Below are positions 51,942 through 63,300 of a DNA stretch of 64,000 bases, piece after piece. A program made the position numbers and the translations under genes. A model generated the notes under the pieces. That model saw only the letters and a list, made by a program, of their open reading frames with translations. It was not told the DNA's origin and made no database searches. This stretch comes from Sthenelais limicola. Taxonomy: Eukaryota > Annelida > Polychaeta > Phyllodocida > Sigalionidae. The number at the start of each line of letters is the position of its first letter. Within the stretch, counting starts at the first letter, position 1. The stretch spans positions 36,269,744-36,333,743 of the forward strand of contig OW804096.1 in the NCBI GenBank assembly GCA_942159475.1. The letters are read 5' to 3'.

Positions 51942-54123
51942 TTACATGAATAGAGAGTAGTCATAACATTTGTTTGAAACTTTAACCTCAGTTAGATTTT
52001 GGTCTTTTATCATGGAGGCAGCTAGTGATTTGAGTGAGTTGTCTTTAAATGATCTACTGAGTGCATCGGAAAGGACCATTTCCTTCCCCGGGACATGAGT
52101 GAAAGACATGTGGAGGCTTCGGCTATGGGCCCAGAACCACGCCCTCCTCGCTATAGCATTGAGGACTTGGTCTCGGCCTCTGTTGCGGAGGAAGACCATT
52201 ATGCTACTCTCATTGTCGCAGCAGATTTCCACATGTGTTCTCGGCGGGGCATCAGCTGTGAATGCCTGCAGGGCCACAAGGCAGTTGAGACCCTCACAAG
52301 TTGACAATCCAAGCAAGGTCAGCCTTGACCTGTCTAGATATTTTAACTGGAGCCTTCGTTTGTATGGATGTGCGGTAGGCATGTAGGATTCTGCACATGA
52401 ACAAACGAGCAGGCTTTATGACCTGGGACACATGATTCACCCTCCCGGCCAGACATTGTAATTCCTTTTCGGAGAGAGTGTCCCTTGTCATTAAACGTCG
52501 TACATCATGTGTGAGGGCAGAGAGCTTTTTCTGCGGGATGTGTGTTGACCTTGTAGTTATATCCAAGGTGACTCCTAGCCATGTGATAGAAGTTGCAGGG
52601 TCACACAGTTTGCCATAGCTGAGAGGGAGGCCCAGCCTTCTGAAGGTAGCATGGGCCGTGGCGAATTGCAGATATGGGTCATCGGAATGTTTATGTATGA
52701 GAAGTAGGTCATCTATGTAGAACAGGCCGTAGATGCCTGCCTCTGCTAGATGGCGAAGGATGAAATTAACTAACTTTTGCATATACATGGAAGACGCTCT
52801 CGTGCCAAATGGAAGTGACAAATCAATGAAGAATTGTTCTTTATGTGACACAAGTAGTAGTGGCCAGTCAAGGGGGCATATCTGGAAATTCCTGTATGCC
52901 CGCTGGATGTCAATGCTTGCTAGTTTGACGGCGAAACCAGCCTGTTGTATCATGGATACTGCCATCGCTAGCGTAGGGAGGGCGTGGCATATTTTCCAAC
53001 CAAATACAGAGTTCTTAGGTACATAATCATTGACTGATAGTCCTTGTGGGTATGAGAGGTCGACTATAATACGTTTTTGGCCAGGGTCACTTTTATCCCT
53101 GGTCATCATGGGGCTCACATGGGCCCATGGGGTCAGAGGTATAGAGTCAAATGGACCAAACAGAGCACTGTTGCTTACCTCAGTGTCGATGTATGCTGAG
53201 ACATGTGTTGCATGGGCTATTGCCGAGTGGTGGTTCTGGGATAGGGAGGCCCTTAGAGGGGGGCCTGTGTACTGGAGCGGAAATCCGAATTGTAGACATT
53301 CCAGCAGCCAATAATCCTCTGTGTGTCCCGTTGCAATAGCTCTCCAGTTCTTCACATTGAGCTGTGTTGGTAGTTGGAGGCATGCTCCGAGCATGTTATG
53401 CCTTCCAGAGGCCTTGACAGTGTTGTATATCCGGGTCAGGGGCCCTGAGGGGGGTGGATCGCACCAGTCAGGGAAGGCATGAGTTCTAGAGCGTGCCGCT
53501 GGGTTGAATGCATGGGCGTATGTGCCAACTGGTGTGTTAGTGGGCCAATCCGCATGATTCTCGGAGTTTGAGTCAATGTGAATGCAGTTCATTGTTTTGA
53601 AGTCAGAGATTTTACACAGGCAGTCAAGCTGCGGGATATTCCCTGCTCTCGAGAGCTGGATGAACTTGTTTATGTGTACAGACGGGTCCTGGTGAGTGCA
53701 TTCAGTGCTAGGGCTGTGGTTGTCTGTGTTTACATTCAGCGAGGCTCTGATTGGTTGAGAGGTCTGGGAGTCACGGCTGCACATAGGCGCACAGTTAGAC
53801 GTGGGGCCCGCAAGGGGCGGGAGTTTGAACTCCCCTAAAGGCACAGCCCCCAGCGGGTCAGAGATAGTGTCTTGCACCCAGAATCTTTCCAAATCATAAG
53901 TCCTGCGTTTTGTAGATGTATCAGGAGTCATGTCAATCCTGGATAGTCCATGATGGTGTGTGTGGGGAACTTCAACCACTATGTTTTTAGGAGAGACTTC
54001 AACCCTAGTTTCTTCATCTGAGTGAAGGGGTCCTCGGGCATTGCTGGTGGCCAAGACAGCGGGCGCATGGCTTGGCTTGCCCGAGGGGGAGGGGTGCCCG
54101 TAAGGGGCAGCTAGTCGTTTTTT
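51942..54123 (-). pseudogene. ORF2 (RT-RNase H) of YR element 3, broken
   Basis: From the gag heptamer the -1 frame runs through MATSNARGPLHSDEE-like sequence into an RT with motif A IDIQRAY and the box YIDD (Ile where elements 1 and 2 have Leu). The frame breaks near 52300-52380. The other frame resumes inside RNase H: CEGLNC, CCDNES and LSDALSR are there, but the WADA segment with the first catalytic Asp is lost. So RT could fold, RNase H could not be active. Frame and deletion make the whole ORF non-functional. Confidence 0.88.
54080..54123 (-). promoter_or_regulatory. -1 ribosomal frameshift signal, YR element 3
   Basis: Gag ends GAG TCA AAA AAC GAC TAG; A AAA AAC is at 54117-54123. Seven nt downstream TGCCC-CTTAC-GGGCA forms a short perfect hairpin. 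The -1 frame is open into ORF2. The signal survives although the ORFs are broken. Confidence 0.72.
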
Positions 54124-55330
54124 GACTCCGCGTCAGCAGACTTGTCTCGATCTGCCTGCTTGTCACGTTTGCCGCCACCCTTCTGGCCTTTCTGCCATGG
54201 TTTCTCCTTATGGTCCCCTTGGGTGGTTGCTTGGTCCTTGCCACGGAGAGAGTTGCATCTTTTCCCGGGGTGGGACAGGCGCTTCTCGAACACAAAATAA
54301 CAGAGGGCACAGTAGTGGTACACAGTATTCCCTGCCTGCTTGTGTAGCGTTTTCTTGTTTTCACTTTCACCCCTGTTATACAACTTGCACAGAGCGAGAG
54401 GGGGAGATTCCTCTCTATCGGTTGGAGCACATGCTGACCAAGAGAGTTTCATGCGCTTGTCTTTTATGAAAGCTGCATCTGACCATTCAATCCTCTCTTC
54501 TGCAATCATCTCGAGTATTGTCATTGACCAGTCAGACACGTGGTTCCAGTTGTATTTTGTGGCGTCTTCAGCCACCTCCTTTACATGAGAGACTATCCTT
54601 CTCATATTGGCTTGGTCTTTTGTATCGAGGGCCAGACCCGCAATACCCGTAATGTGCTCCTGCACTGAGAGAGTATAGTCTGTGTCTTTTAACTTGAGTT
54701 TTACAGAGCGGGGAAGGAACTTTTTAATAAGGTCCCTAGCACTCTTAGCCCCATCATTATCATTATCTGAGAAGTATCCCTTACCTCCTCTCTAGACAAT
54801 CTGAAGAGTAACCTCCTGTAGAGCCTTCTGGTAGTGCTTGTCTGTGACTGGGGAAGAGGCCAGTTCGTCAGGTGAGATGAATTGGGGAGCCTCTTCCCTG
54901 GGGTAGAGACCGTCAACATCATCGGGCCGTCTTGGGGGTTGACTCGCCGAGCGTCGATGGGCCTGACCACCGGTCAAGTCACGTGGCCTGTGATTTTGGG
55001 GGGAGATGGCCTGATCGTCTATGAAGTTTATCCTCTCGTGGTGAATGCCCTCTAGGATTCTTCTTTCCGTTGGATGTTTAGTAGTCTGTCAAGTTTCTCG
55101 TTCAGAGACTTGTCCGGCGGAGGGGCCTGCTGTTGCTGGTCCTGCTCTGGCGGTTGGGGGACCTCGTGTCCAGGGCCGCCATTAGCCTGTGGCGTCTTGA
55201 CGGCCGGAGGCTTTTTAGTCTTCGGGACTGGTTTCTTACGACCATTTCTGAGTGGCTCCTCGGGTGGGATGATCCGAGCCCCGCGTGTTCTAGTTCCTAT
55301 GCCAGCCTTTCTTGAGTTTAAGAGAGATTA
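54111..55330 (-). pseudogene. Gag-like protein of YR element 3, broken
   Basis: Three frame pieces. The first (about 55330-55060) is Pro/Lys/Gln-rich; a frameshift in an A/G run near 55060 moves to a second piece; a TAG at about 54795 interrupts it before the 225-codon C-terminal piece. That piece aligns with elements 1 and 2 (HVKEVAEDAT against HIAEVAEDAV in element 1) and has the Cys/His cluster YHYCALCYF with GKRCNS. No ATG was identified at the head. Confidence 0.8.
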
Positions 55331-55366
55331 TTCTCCTATCTGTAGGATATGGACGGGAGTCTGGTC

Positions 55367-55442
55367 ATTTTCGAAGCTGTCCGTCTGGCTGACCACGCTG
55401 GAGTGAGGTCGAGTGTCCGAGAGAGCGTGGCACCAGGAGCAC
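55367..55442 (-). repeat. A1 repeat of YR element 3 (5' end)
   Basis: 76 bp copy of A2 with one visible difference (TCGAAG against TCAAAG). It directly borders the retropepsin active-site half. Confidence 0.9.
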
Positions 55443-55925
55443 TACCCCCTCCAGCCTCTGCCCAATGCGCCCTCATTCGGGAAATGAGAGAACCATTTAT
55501 CGCTGAAATAGACGCACCTGTGTCTACTAAATCTGGGATATCATATTTGTAGCCTATAATTCTCAGACAACCATTTTCAATATTTGCCTTTATAGGAATT
55601 GTCTTACCTATCTCGGTACGTTTCAGCATGATGGTGGCCGAGTCATCTATCTTCTTCCCTGTATCAGTGGTGAAAATCTTTTCTGTATTTTCACTTGGCA
55701 AATAGTCCACACATTCATAATCATATTCCATTGTTCTTTTCCTAGTTGTCAACATGTCAGTCTGTGTCTCCTGCCCGACGGAGCTCGTATCACCAGTGCG
55801 TTTTGGCCCTAATACATCTGGTGGTTGGCGTTTCCCTGCTGCCTATATTGCAAGAATTGTTGGAATTCTTGCATTAGTTGATCGTTCATTCCATTGAAAT
55901 TCCCTTGGCCGTTGTTGCGGGCGTG
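55443..55925 (-). pseudogene. LTR-retrotransposon Gag end and protease N-terminal half
   Basis: The minus frame contains LVDTGASISAI, the aspartic protease active site (D-T-G-A-S) of a retropepsin, after a linker; upstream (55755-55925) a Gln/Asn-rich stretch looks like a Gag C-terminus in another frame. The protease frame enters the A1 repeat of YR element 3 and ends there. The rest of the protease is at 50066-50690. Confidence 0.7.
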
Positions 55926-57110
55926 CGCATAATTAAGCCAATCAAGTCATAATTACCTTACTCTCATTAGTATTAACCAATAATATTAGATTATACATAT
56001 GAACCATGGGGGTCCCTATATCCAGCCAATGAGGCTAGGGATATTGGTTGGACCAATAGCCTTGTCTGTTACAATGCCCTTTATGAATGTTATTAACCGT
56101 TAGGGGACGGTTACAAAACCGTTAGGGGTCGGTTACACGTTGAGCATCATTCGGGAGAATCTCACTTGTCAATAACCTACGCTATTCATAATCCATTACT
56201 TATCATGTAATTAACCGTTTCATAAAGTCATTGCAGACAGTAAGATATTATCTTATTAATATTATTATTATTATTACTGTTGTTGTTGTTATTATTATTA
56301 TCATTATTATTATTATTACAAGTTGAACCGTACTAACTGTATATAGAATGACTGTCACACACCAAGCTCTGTGTGCAGGAAAAGCGTTGTTAAGGACGCA
56401 TTACTAACGTTGTATAAATTAGGGGACGTTACATCCTAAAATATTGCGTAATAATAATATTCGTAATAATACAAATTCAGAAGCATACTTTATATGAAAT
56501 TAAAGCTTGGACGATTTCCTGTCCAAAACAGTGTACTTTCTGGCAAAAAGTCTTGTACATCGAGCAAAGCGGCCGATTATAAATGCTGCAAAATCTGCGC
56601 TATTTGTATATTTGTATGTAGGCTAGCCGGCGCGTAGGCCTAGCGTGCATGTAGACCATGTAGTTCTGACATATTTGTGTATCAAATCTGTATTGTATAA
56701 GGTCTTAATTCGATTTGAACCCTTCATTCAATAGATATATAAAAATGCAACCAAAGGATTCGGATCACGTAGGCCAGAATTATATAAAATGCCTATACAT
56801 AGGCCTATGCATAAGCCCAGGTCAAGGATGGGGCGGGAAACCAAGAATCCGAAAGTAGTGCACATATCCTTACACAAGTGTTGTTCGGACAGAAAGTAGT
56901 TCTGTGTTTGAAGCGTTATCAAACAATAAAAACCTGTTTTATTCTTCATAAATATACCTATGCATTGAACCCCACCTAACAACCATTCACTCCCTCCGAA
57001 TTGATATCATATTAATCCACTTAATCATGAAAAACGGCTTTATTAATATTTTTATGACGATTATATATACAGTTAGTAAATTATTATCATTATCATTATA
57101 ATTATTTTCA
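55926..57110. other. intergenic DNA upstream of the GH16 gene
   Basis: Several CCAAT words (55938-56070), paired CCGTTAGGG words near 56095-56130 and a TTA trinucleotide run at about 56250-56325. No TATA box, gene or named repeat can be supported. A promoter for the GH16 gene may lie here or before an upstream non-coding exon. Confidence 0.4.
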
Positions 57111-57166
57111 GGTCACACTGCGATCCAAGGTCATAGAAGCGAGCCAAGGTCACAGAAATAGTCAAT

Positions 57167-57316
57167 ATGAGGGCCTGTTGGTTTGTAACGGTGTGGATGC
57201 TGTTAGCTCAGGGCCAGGGGGCACCATCTGGTTACTGCTTGAAGTACGAGTTTGACTTCAGAAATACAGATGTCGATGTCGATTGGGCCATAGAGTCCAC
57301 AAGCCGCGGCGGCGGG
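57167..57316 (+). CDS. GH16 gene, coding exon 1
   Basis: 50 codons from ATG to GGC GGG with donor GTAAGT. Residues 1-19 form the signal peptide; YCLKYEFDF and VDWAIE start the mature domain. The exon itself probably begins at 57112 after CAG. Confidence 0.88.
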
Positions 57317-60300
57317 GTAAGTACAAGGGTCAGACTTTCATAAAAAGTACAATTGGCAGATCTACACATTTAGTAAATTCTTCAAAATTAGGCTGCAATT
57401 TGGCCAATACTAGGTAAATTCGTGTATATTCGGCATGATTCATTGATTCTAGCAATCTCTTAGGTTAGGTTAAACTTTATTTTGAAGTTTATTTTCGTCT
57501 GAAATTTGGGTTATTTGAGAAGATTGGCAAAGTTGAATTGTACATTTTCTGAAAATCTGACCCACAACAACAAAAATGTGATGTGTTAAAGACAAATGCG
57601 TCACAAGTAAAAATATTGTTATTTTATAGTGTTTTATTCATAAGATGTATGTGTGGGAATTTGTTCATCTTTGAGTTGCTTAACGCTTAAATATCAAAAT
57701 CAAATATAGAAATACTTATTAGATGTTCTAATGTTTCCTATCATTGGAATCGGCTTGATCTCATCTGTTCAAAGGTGATGATATCTCAAAATCAATTTCT
57801 TTCCGACTTGTGACCCATTTTCCTGAAACACATGGGTCAGATTTTCAGAAAATGTACAATTGGCAGATCTACACATTTAGTGAATTCTGCAAAATTAGGC
57901 TGCAATTTGGCCAATACTAGGTAAATTCGTGTATATTCGGCATTGCATTGATTCTAACAATCTCTTAAGTTAGGTTAAACTGTATTTTGAAGTTATTTTC
58001 GTCTGAAATTTGGGTTATTTAAGAAGATTGGCAAAGTTGAATTGTACATTTTCTGAAAATCTGACCCACACACAGCTGCATTCCCAGCTAAAGCGACCCA
58101 ACAGTTATCTTTTCAGTTTTTTCTTTCCATTATCCTGAGAACTGCAGGTTGGAAGATTGAAATAAAGCAAATGAAGACAAGTTTATATTTACTTCAATTT
58201 CCTGAGTTTTTCATGGATTCATAGTTTTTTTTTTAGATTATTTGATGATTATGTGTTATGTGTTTTTTTCAACCAGGGATTTCACTCGAAGCCTGCGGCT
58301 TCTCGTGAAATCCCTGGCCGAAAACAACTTGTGGGCAACGTGTACAGTAAGTCAGAAACCAACCTCGTTACATCCTATTATAGTATATTTAGTTACTTTA
58401 CTAGTAATTGTTTACCCAAAATATTGAAAAAGTTTTTTTCAGAGGTAAGAATATCAAACTGAAAATATAGAAATATATACTTAATGTCCTTGATGTTTAC
58501 CACCATTGGAATCGGCTTGATCTCCTCCTTTCAAATATTATGGTACATCAAAATCTATTTTTCGCGACTTATGTTTCTGAAACTCATCACATCTGTTTTC
58601 GCCTGGTCTCAGTGAGAACACCATCTCACATGGATGTAATTTGTCATCAGACCAAATCAAATCAAATCATATCTTTCTTTACATCGCAATATCATGTTCA
58701 CTAAACTGGTATATGAGCAAAGGATCCACCAGGAAGACCTCAAATGAGAGGCAGGCATCCTATTCTGGAACGATGTAGATTATAAATTCAGAATAAAAAT
58801 ACGATATATATATATCTTCCAGAATGAGGAATTCCAAAGCTATCTCGACCAACCAGATATCCTTTTCCAGGCTAGTAGTGATGGCCTCCATATTAGACCA
58901 GTAAGTATATTTAGTTTCCAACAACTCCTTTTTAAAGATACATTCTCACCTATAAACATACCTACAATATAATTACTAACTCAAAGTAGCTCGGAGGATA
59001 CTCAGGAAAATACAGCACTTGGTGACAGGTTTTTGAAATTTGGTGTGGTGTTAGGTTTGGGTATAAGCTTTCCAAAAACCACTGCATACAAAATGTTAAT
59101 TACCTAAAATGACCTCGAAACCGCAAAATGACTTTGGAATTGGATTCCTCTTATGTTAAAACATACACAAATTGGTATTATACATTGATATATTGCCAAC
59201 AGGAGCTGAGAAATAGCTTATTCTTGTAAACCGGTTGCAGCCATATTGGATTTTGACCTTGAAAATGCCCTGGAATGATCTGGAAATAGAAAAGTAACTT
59301 TGGAAATTGATTCCCCATACCTTAAAACATAGAAAGAATTGTAATTAACAACATAGACAAGAGCCTTGGGCTCCGTGAACCACATCAACATGTCCATAGG
59401 CATAGATCTCTAGCCGTAGGCCTACAGGTCTATAGAATCAGGGGTACTCGCACTGTCCTTGAGACTTTTTTTAGTAATATCAGATGATTAAATTCACACA
59501 TGACATTTGAACAAATTTCAAGCACATAATATTATGATAAATATAAAATGAAACAAGCCATTGTAAATAGAGAGAATGAGCCACTCGTTCCATTCTATAT
59601 TTTTTATATGTGTATAAATTTTGATCAAATTTTATATGTAAATCATAAGATAACACTGAAAAAGCAGGCGACTCAGTGAAAAAAGTCTCAGACACCCTAG
59701 GTCTTCGTTTGTCAATACCCCGAATATCTTGAACACTCCTGCCCAAAAAAACTTTGCACAGCCTATTGATCTGGTCAATCGTTGCAGCCCTTTGGGTCAT
59801 TGTCAGGTCGCTGTAATCTTGTCTACTTGATACTATTCGGTATTTATTCCCTGATTTGGTTGTGAGCAGACAATATAATGACAATATGTGCCGCTCACGG
59901 ACGGACAAATATGGGTCAGATTTCCAGAAAGTTAACAATTCAACTTCACCAATCTTCTCAAATAACCCAAATTTCAGACGAAAAAAAAGTTCAAAATACA
60001 GTTCAACTTAGCCAAATAGGTTGCCAGGATCAATGCAATGCCGAATATACTCGAAATTACCTAGTATTGACCAAATTGCAGCCTAATCTAGCAGAATTTA
60101 CTAGACGTGTAGAGCTGTAAATTGTACATTTTCTGAAAATCTGACCCACATAATCGGGCAATAAGAGCATAGTATCGAAAGTACCCTATGAAGTCCCGTT
60201 GTTTCGGCCGTGATTGGAGTGATTGAAAAGTTCATTGATCGTTTTTAAATTAACTCAAGCCCATCTACTTGAAATAGTTAGTGAAATGCTTCAGTAAAAA

Positions 60301-63300
60301 TGTGAGGTTAAATGAAGTTTTATTTTAGTTTCAAGTTAAAATAAACTTATGTTTTTTTACCGGAAGTGGCGTCGGAAGGAGACACTATGCCAAATGATTG
60401 ACATGAAGTGATGGAAATGCTGATTTTGTTTACATAAAATTATGGAATAAAAGTAAGATTACCATAATTTGAAGTATTCGTTGGACAATACGCACCTCGT
60501 AAGCCCAGAAGCAACTTACCCTGTGGCCTCGTTGCTTCTAGGCTTACTCGGTGCGTATATTCCATATCATACTCCACACTATGTTATAATACCTATTTTC
60601 TGACTGTATTTAATCTGATGTCTGTCTTAATGGTATATATTTCATTTTCTGCCCCTTACAATGCTCCTTGGAATGTATGTAGTGGATTTTATTACTTTTT
60701 ATTTGTATTTTCCCCACCTCCTATGATAACTTGTCTGTATGAGGCTTAACGTCTGTTATCTTTAATATTGTCTTTATGAATTCTGATAGCATGTTTGATC
60801 ATATCACATATTACTTGTTTTGGATCAGCTTGGACTTAGATATACTATATAATATATATGATGCACAACGTCTGTTAGCTGAATAGAATAATTAAAACAA
60901 ACTCTGCCTGTGGCATCCTGCTTATTCAGACGATTCTAGACAAATAAATTTTGGATTACTGGCGTATTAATGTTAATGTAAGAAATAGTGATATCTAAAG
61001 CTCGAGTTGAAAATAACTATGTTGAACTGTAAAGCCTGTCGCACCCATGGCCGATTTGGCCCCCGATTGCCCCGTGATTGGGGTTTCCCAATGAATCCTA
61101 AGATATTATTTCAAACCATGGTTTATCTTATTTCAAAATCATAAACCATGACCAAAATCGTGTGACAATCGGGAGCCAAATCGGCCTTGTGTGCGTCAGA
61201 CTTAACACTTGTGGTAATAATATTCAGAATAAATTCAGAACCTTCTTTTTAAAACAGAAACGGATGATAGATTTACCATATCCATACACAAAAGACTTTC
61301 TTGACATGAGCGAGGTTCTCAATTTGAATAGTAAGTAAAATATTATATCTGTTGATGATTAATGGAATATTCTCGCTATTATAGCGCAACTCAACTACAG
61401 AAAAAACAAAAGTTGGCGTCAACCCTTCGGTAGGGGAAACATTAAAAAATCTTGATAAATGTTTGTACGTCAGATTTGAACTGAAACTATGCATGCATGT
61501 ACTACTTGTATGTTCAGTGAAACATGCTACTCCCCTATTGGAGCTGTATGGGTCATATTTTCATAAAATGCGCAATAAACAGTTCTACATATCTATCAAA
61601 TTCTGCTAAATTAGCGTGAACATTGATAAATACTAGGTATATCTGAGTATATTCTGTACTGTATTAATTCAATAAATCTGTCTGGTTATGTTGAACTGTA
61701 TTTCAAACCTGATTTCCGTCTTACATTTGGGTTATTTGAGAGGATTGGTGAAGGCCAATCGTACGTTTTCTGAAGATCTGACCGATATTGACAAATGATG
61801 TCATAAACTCTTGTTACATTAGTTATAGGGCGACTCCACTATAGGTAAAAAACGGCGCCGACGGTCGCCGACATGACTAAAAAATTCTAAAAACTTGGCG
61901 CACACAAATCACCAGTGGAAGAGAGGTAAAATAGGTTGTCGGCAACACATTTATTTGTTGCCAACAATTGCAAAATATCTTGATTAGATATTTCGTAGCA
62001 AAAATTTGTCGCAGCCGTTTTTTGCCGTTTTTTCCATAGTGGAGTCCCTGCATTATAGCGGAACTCCACTATAGGTAAAAAACGGCGCCAACAGGCAAAA
62101 ACGGCTGCGACGAATTTTTTGCGACGAAATATCTAATCAAGTTAGATATTTTGCAATTGTTGGCAACAAATAAATGTATTGCCAACAACCTATTTTACCC
62201 CCTCATCCACTAGAATTTTTAGTCATGTCGAATTTTCCGAATTTTCCGAAATGTCGGCGACGAATTTTGCCTGTTGGCGCCGTTTTTTTACCTATAGTGG
62301 AGTTCCGCTATTAGTCATCGGTATGACTAAATTGCCCACAGCACAGAAAACGCACACAGCACCCACACACTACCTGCACATCACCGTCGCTATACTTGTT
62401 CTGTGATTAATCTAGTCAAAATAAATGATATTTGAAAATAATATAAAGACTTAGTTGAATGAAAGACTAACGACTTTCTCCCCATAGATTATTAAAGTGT
62501 CAGGATATCTATTAGAAGAAAAGAGAAAGGAAGTATTAGCTGGTTATGATTCATTAGTTTTGTTTAGTTTAAATATGTCTGGGCGATGAATTATAATTTG
62601 ATTCATTTTTTTTAAAACATATTTTATTTCGAGAGACAATCCCATACAGGTTATGGTACGTTTCATGTTTCATCATTTGCACTCTATTGTGAATAAACAT
62701 TGAATAACATCTCATAATACATGTATAAGGCATTGTTTTGATTCTAATTTTATTCAAAATATTTAATGAAGTTGCCCACTCACGCTAACATAAGTTCGGA
62801 ATAAACTTCCAGTAATTTTGACAAGTTTTTCATTAGATGGCAGGGACATTTTTTTTTAAAGAATTATAAGTGATTAAATTACAGAAAATTAATCTTAACA
62901 ACACGGGAAGTGTCTGGAACTTCAACAGTTTATTACAGTAAGATTATTCAACTAATAAACCCCATATTTATTGGCTCGTGACAGCGACCCATAATTAATG
63001 ATATCCTAAAATTTCTTTGTTATAGATTGAATATTTTCATGTGAAGAGGTGCGTCTAATATTAGTTGCGCAAGTAGCGATGGTGCTGTACGGGTGCTGGG
63101 CAGGTTTCTGGTGCTGTGTGCTTTTTAGTTTTAGTTTTAGAAAATATTTTATTCAGGTCTACCACATTTCCACACGTATATAGTATGAATATTTTCAGGA
63201 CAGCCTGACCGAATTAACAGATAGAGAACAAAAGTTTATACAACTCTACTTAGGGCAGTACATGATAAGAAGTACGTTAACATATTCTATATAAGCTAAC

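Larger units (their letters stand above)
50691..55442 (-). mobile_element. YR retrotransposon 3, decayed
   Basis: Same layout as elements 1 and 2: A1 (55442-55367), gag, ORF2, recombinase, B1 (50994-50914), A2 (50910-50835), B2 (50771-50691). The A repeats (76 bp) differ at about one base and the B repeats (81 bp) at about two or three, yet gag has a frameshift and a stop, ORF2 has a deletion plus frameshift, and the recombinase has a stop. It sits inside the protease gene of an LTR element. Confidence 0.88.
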
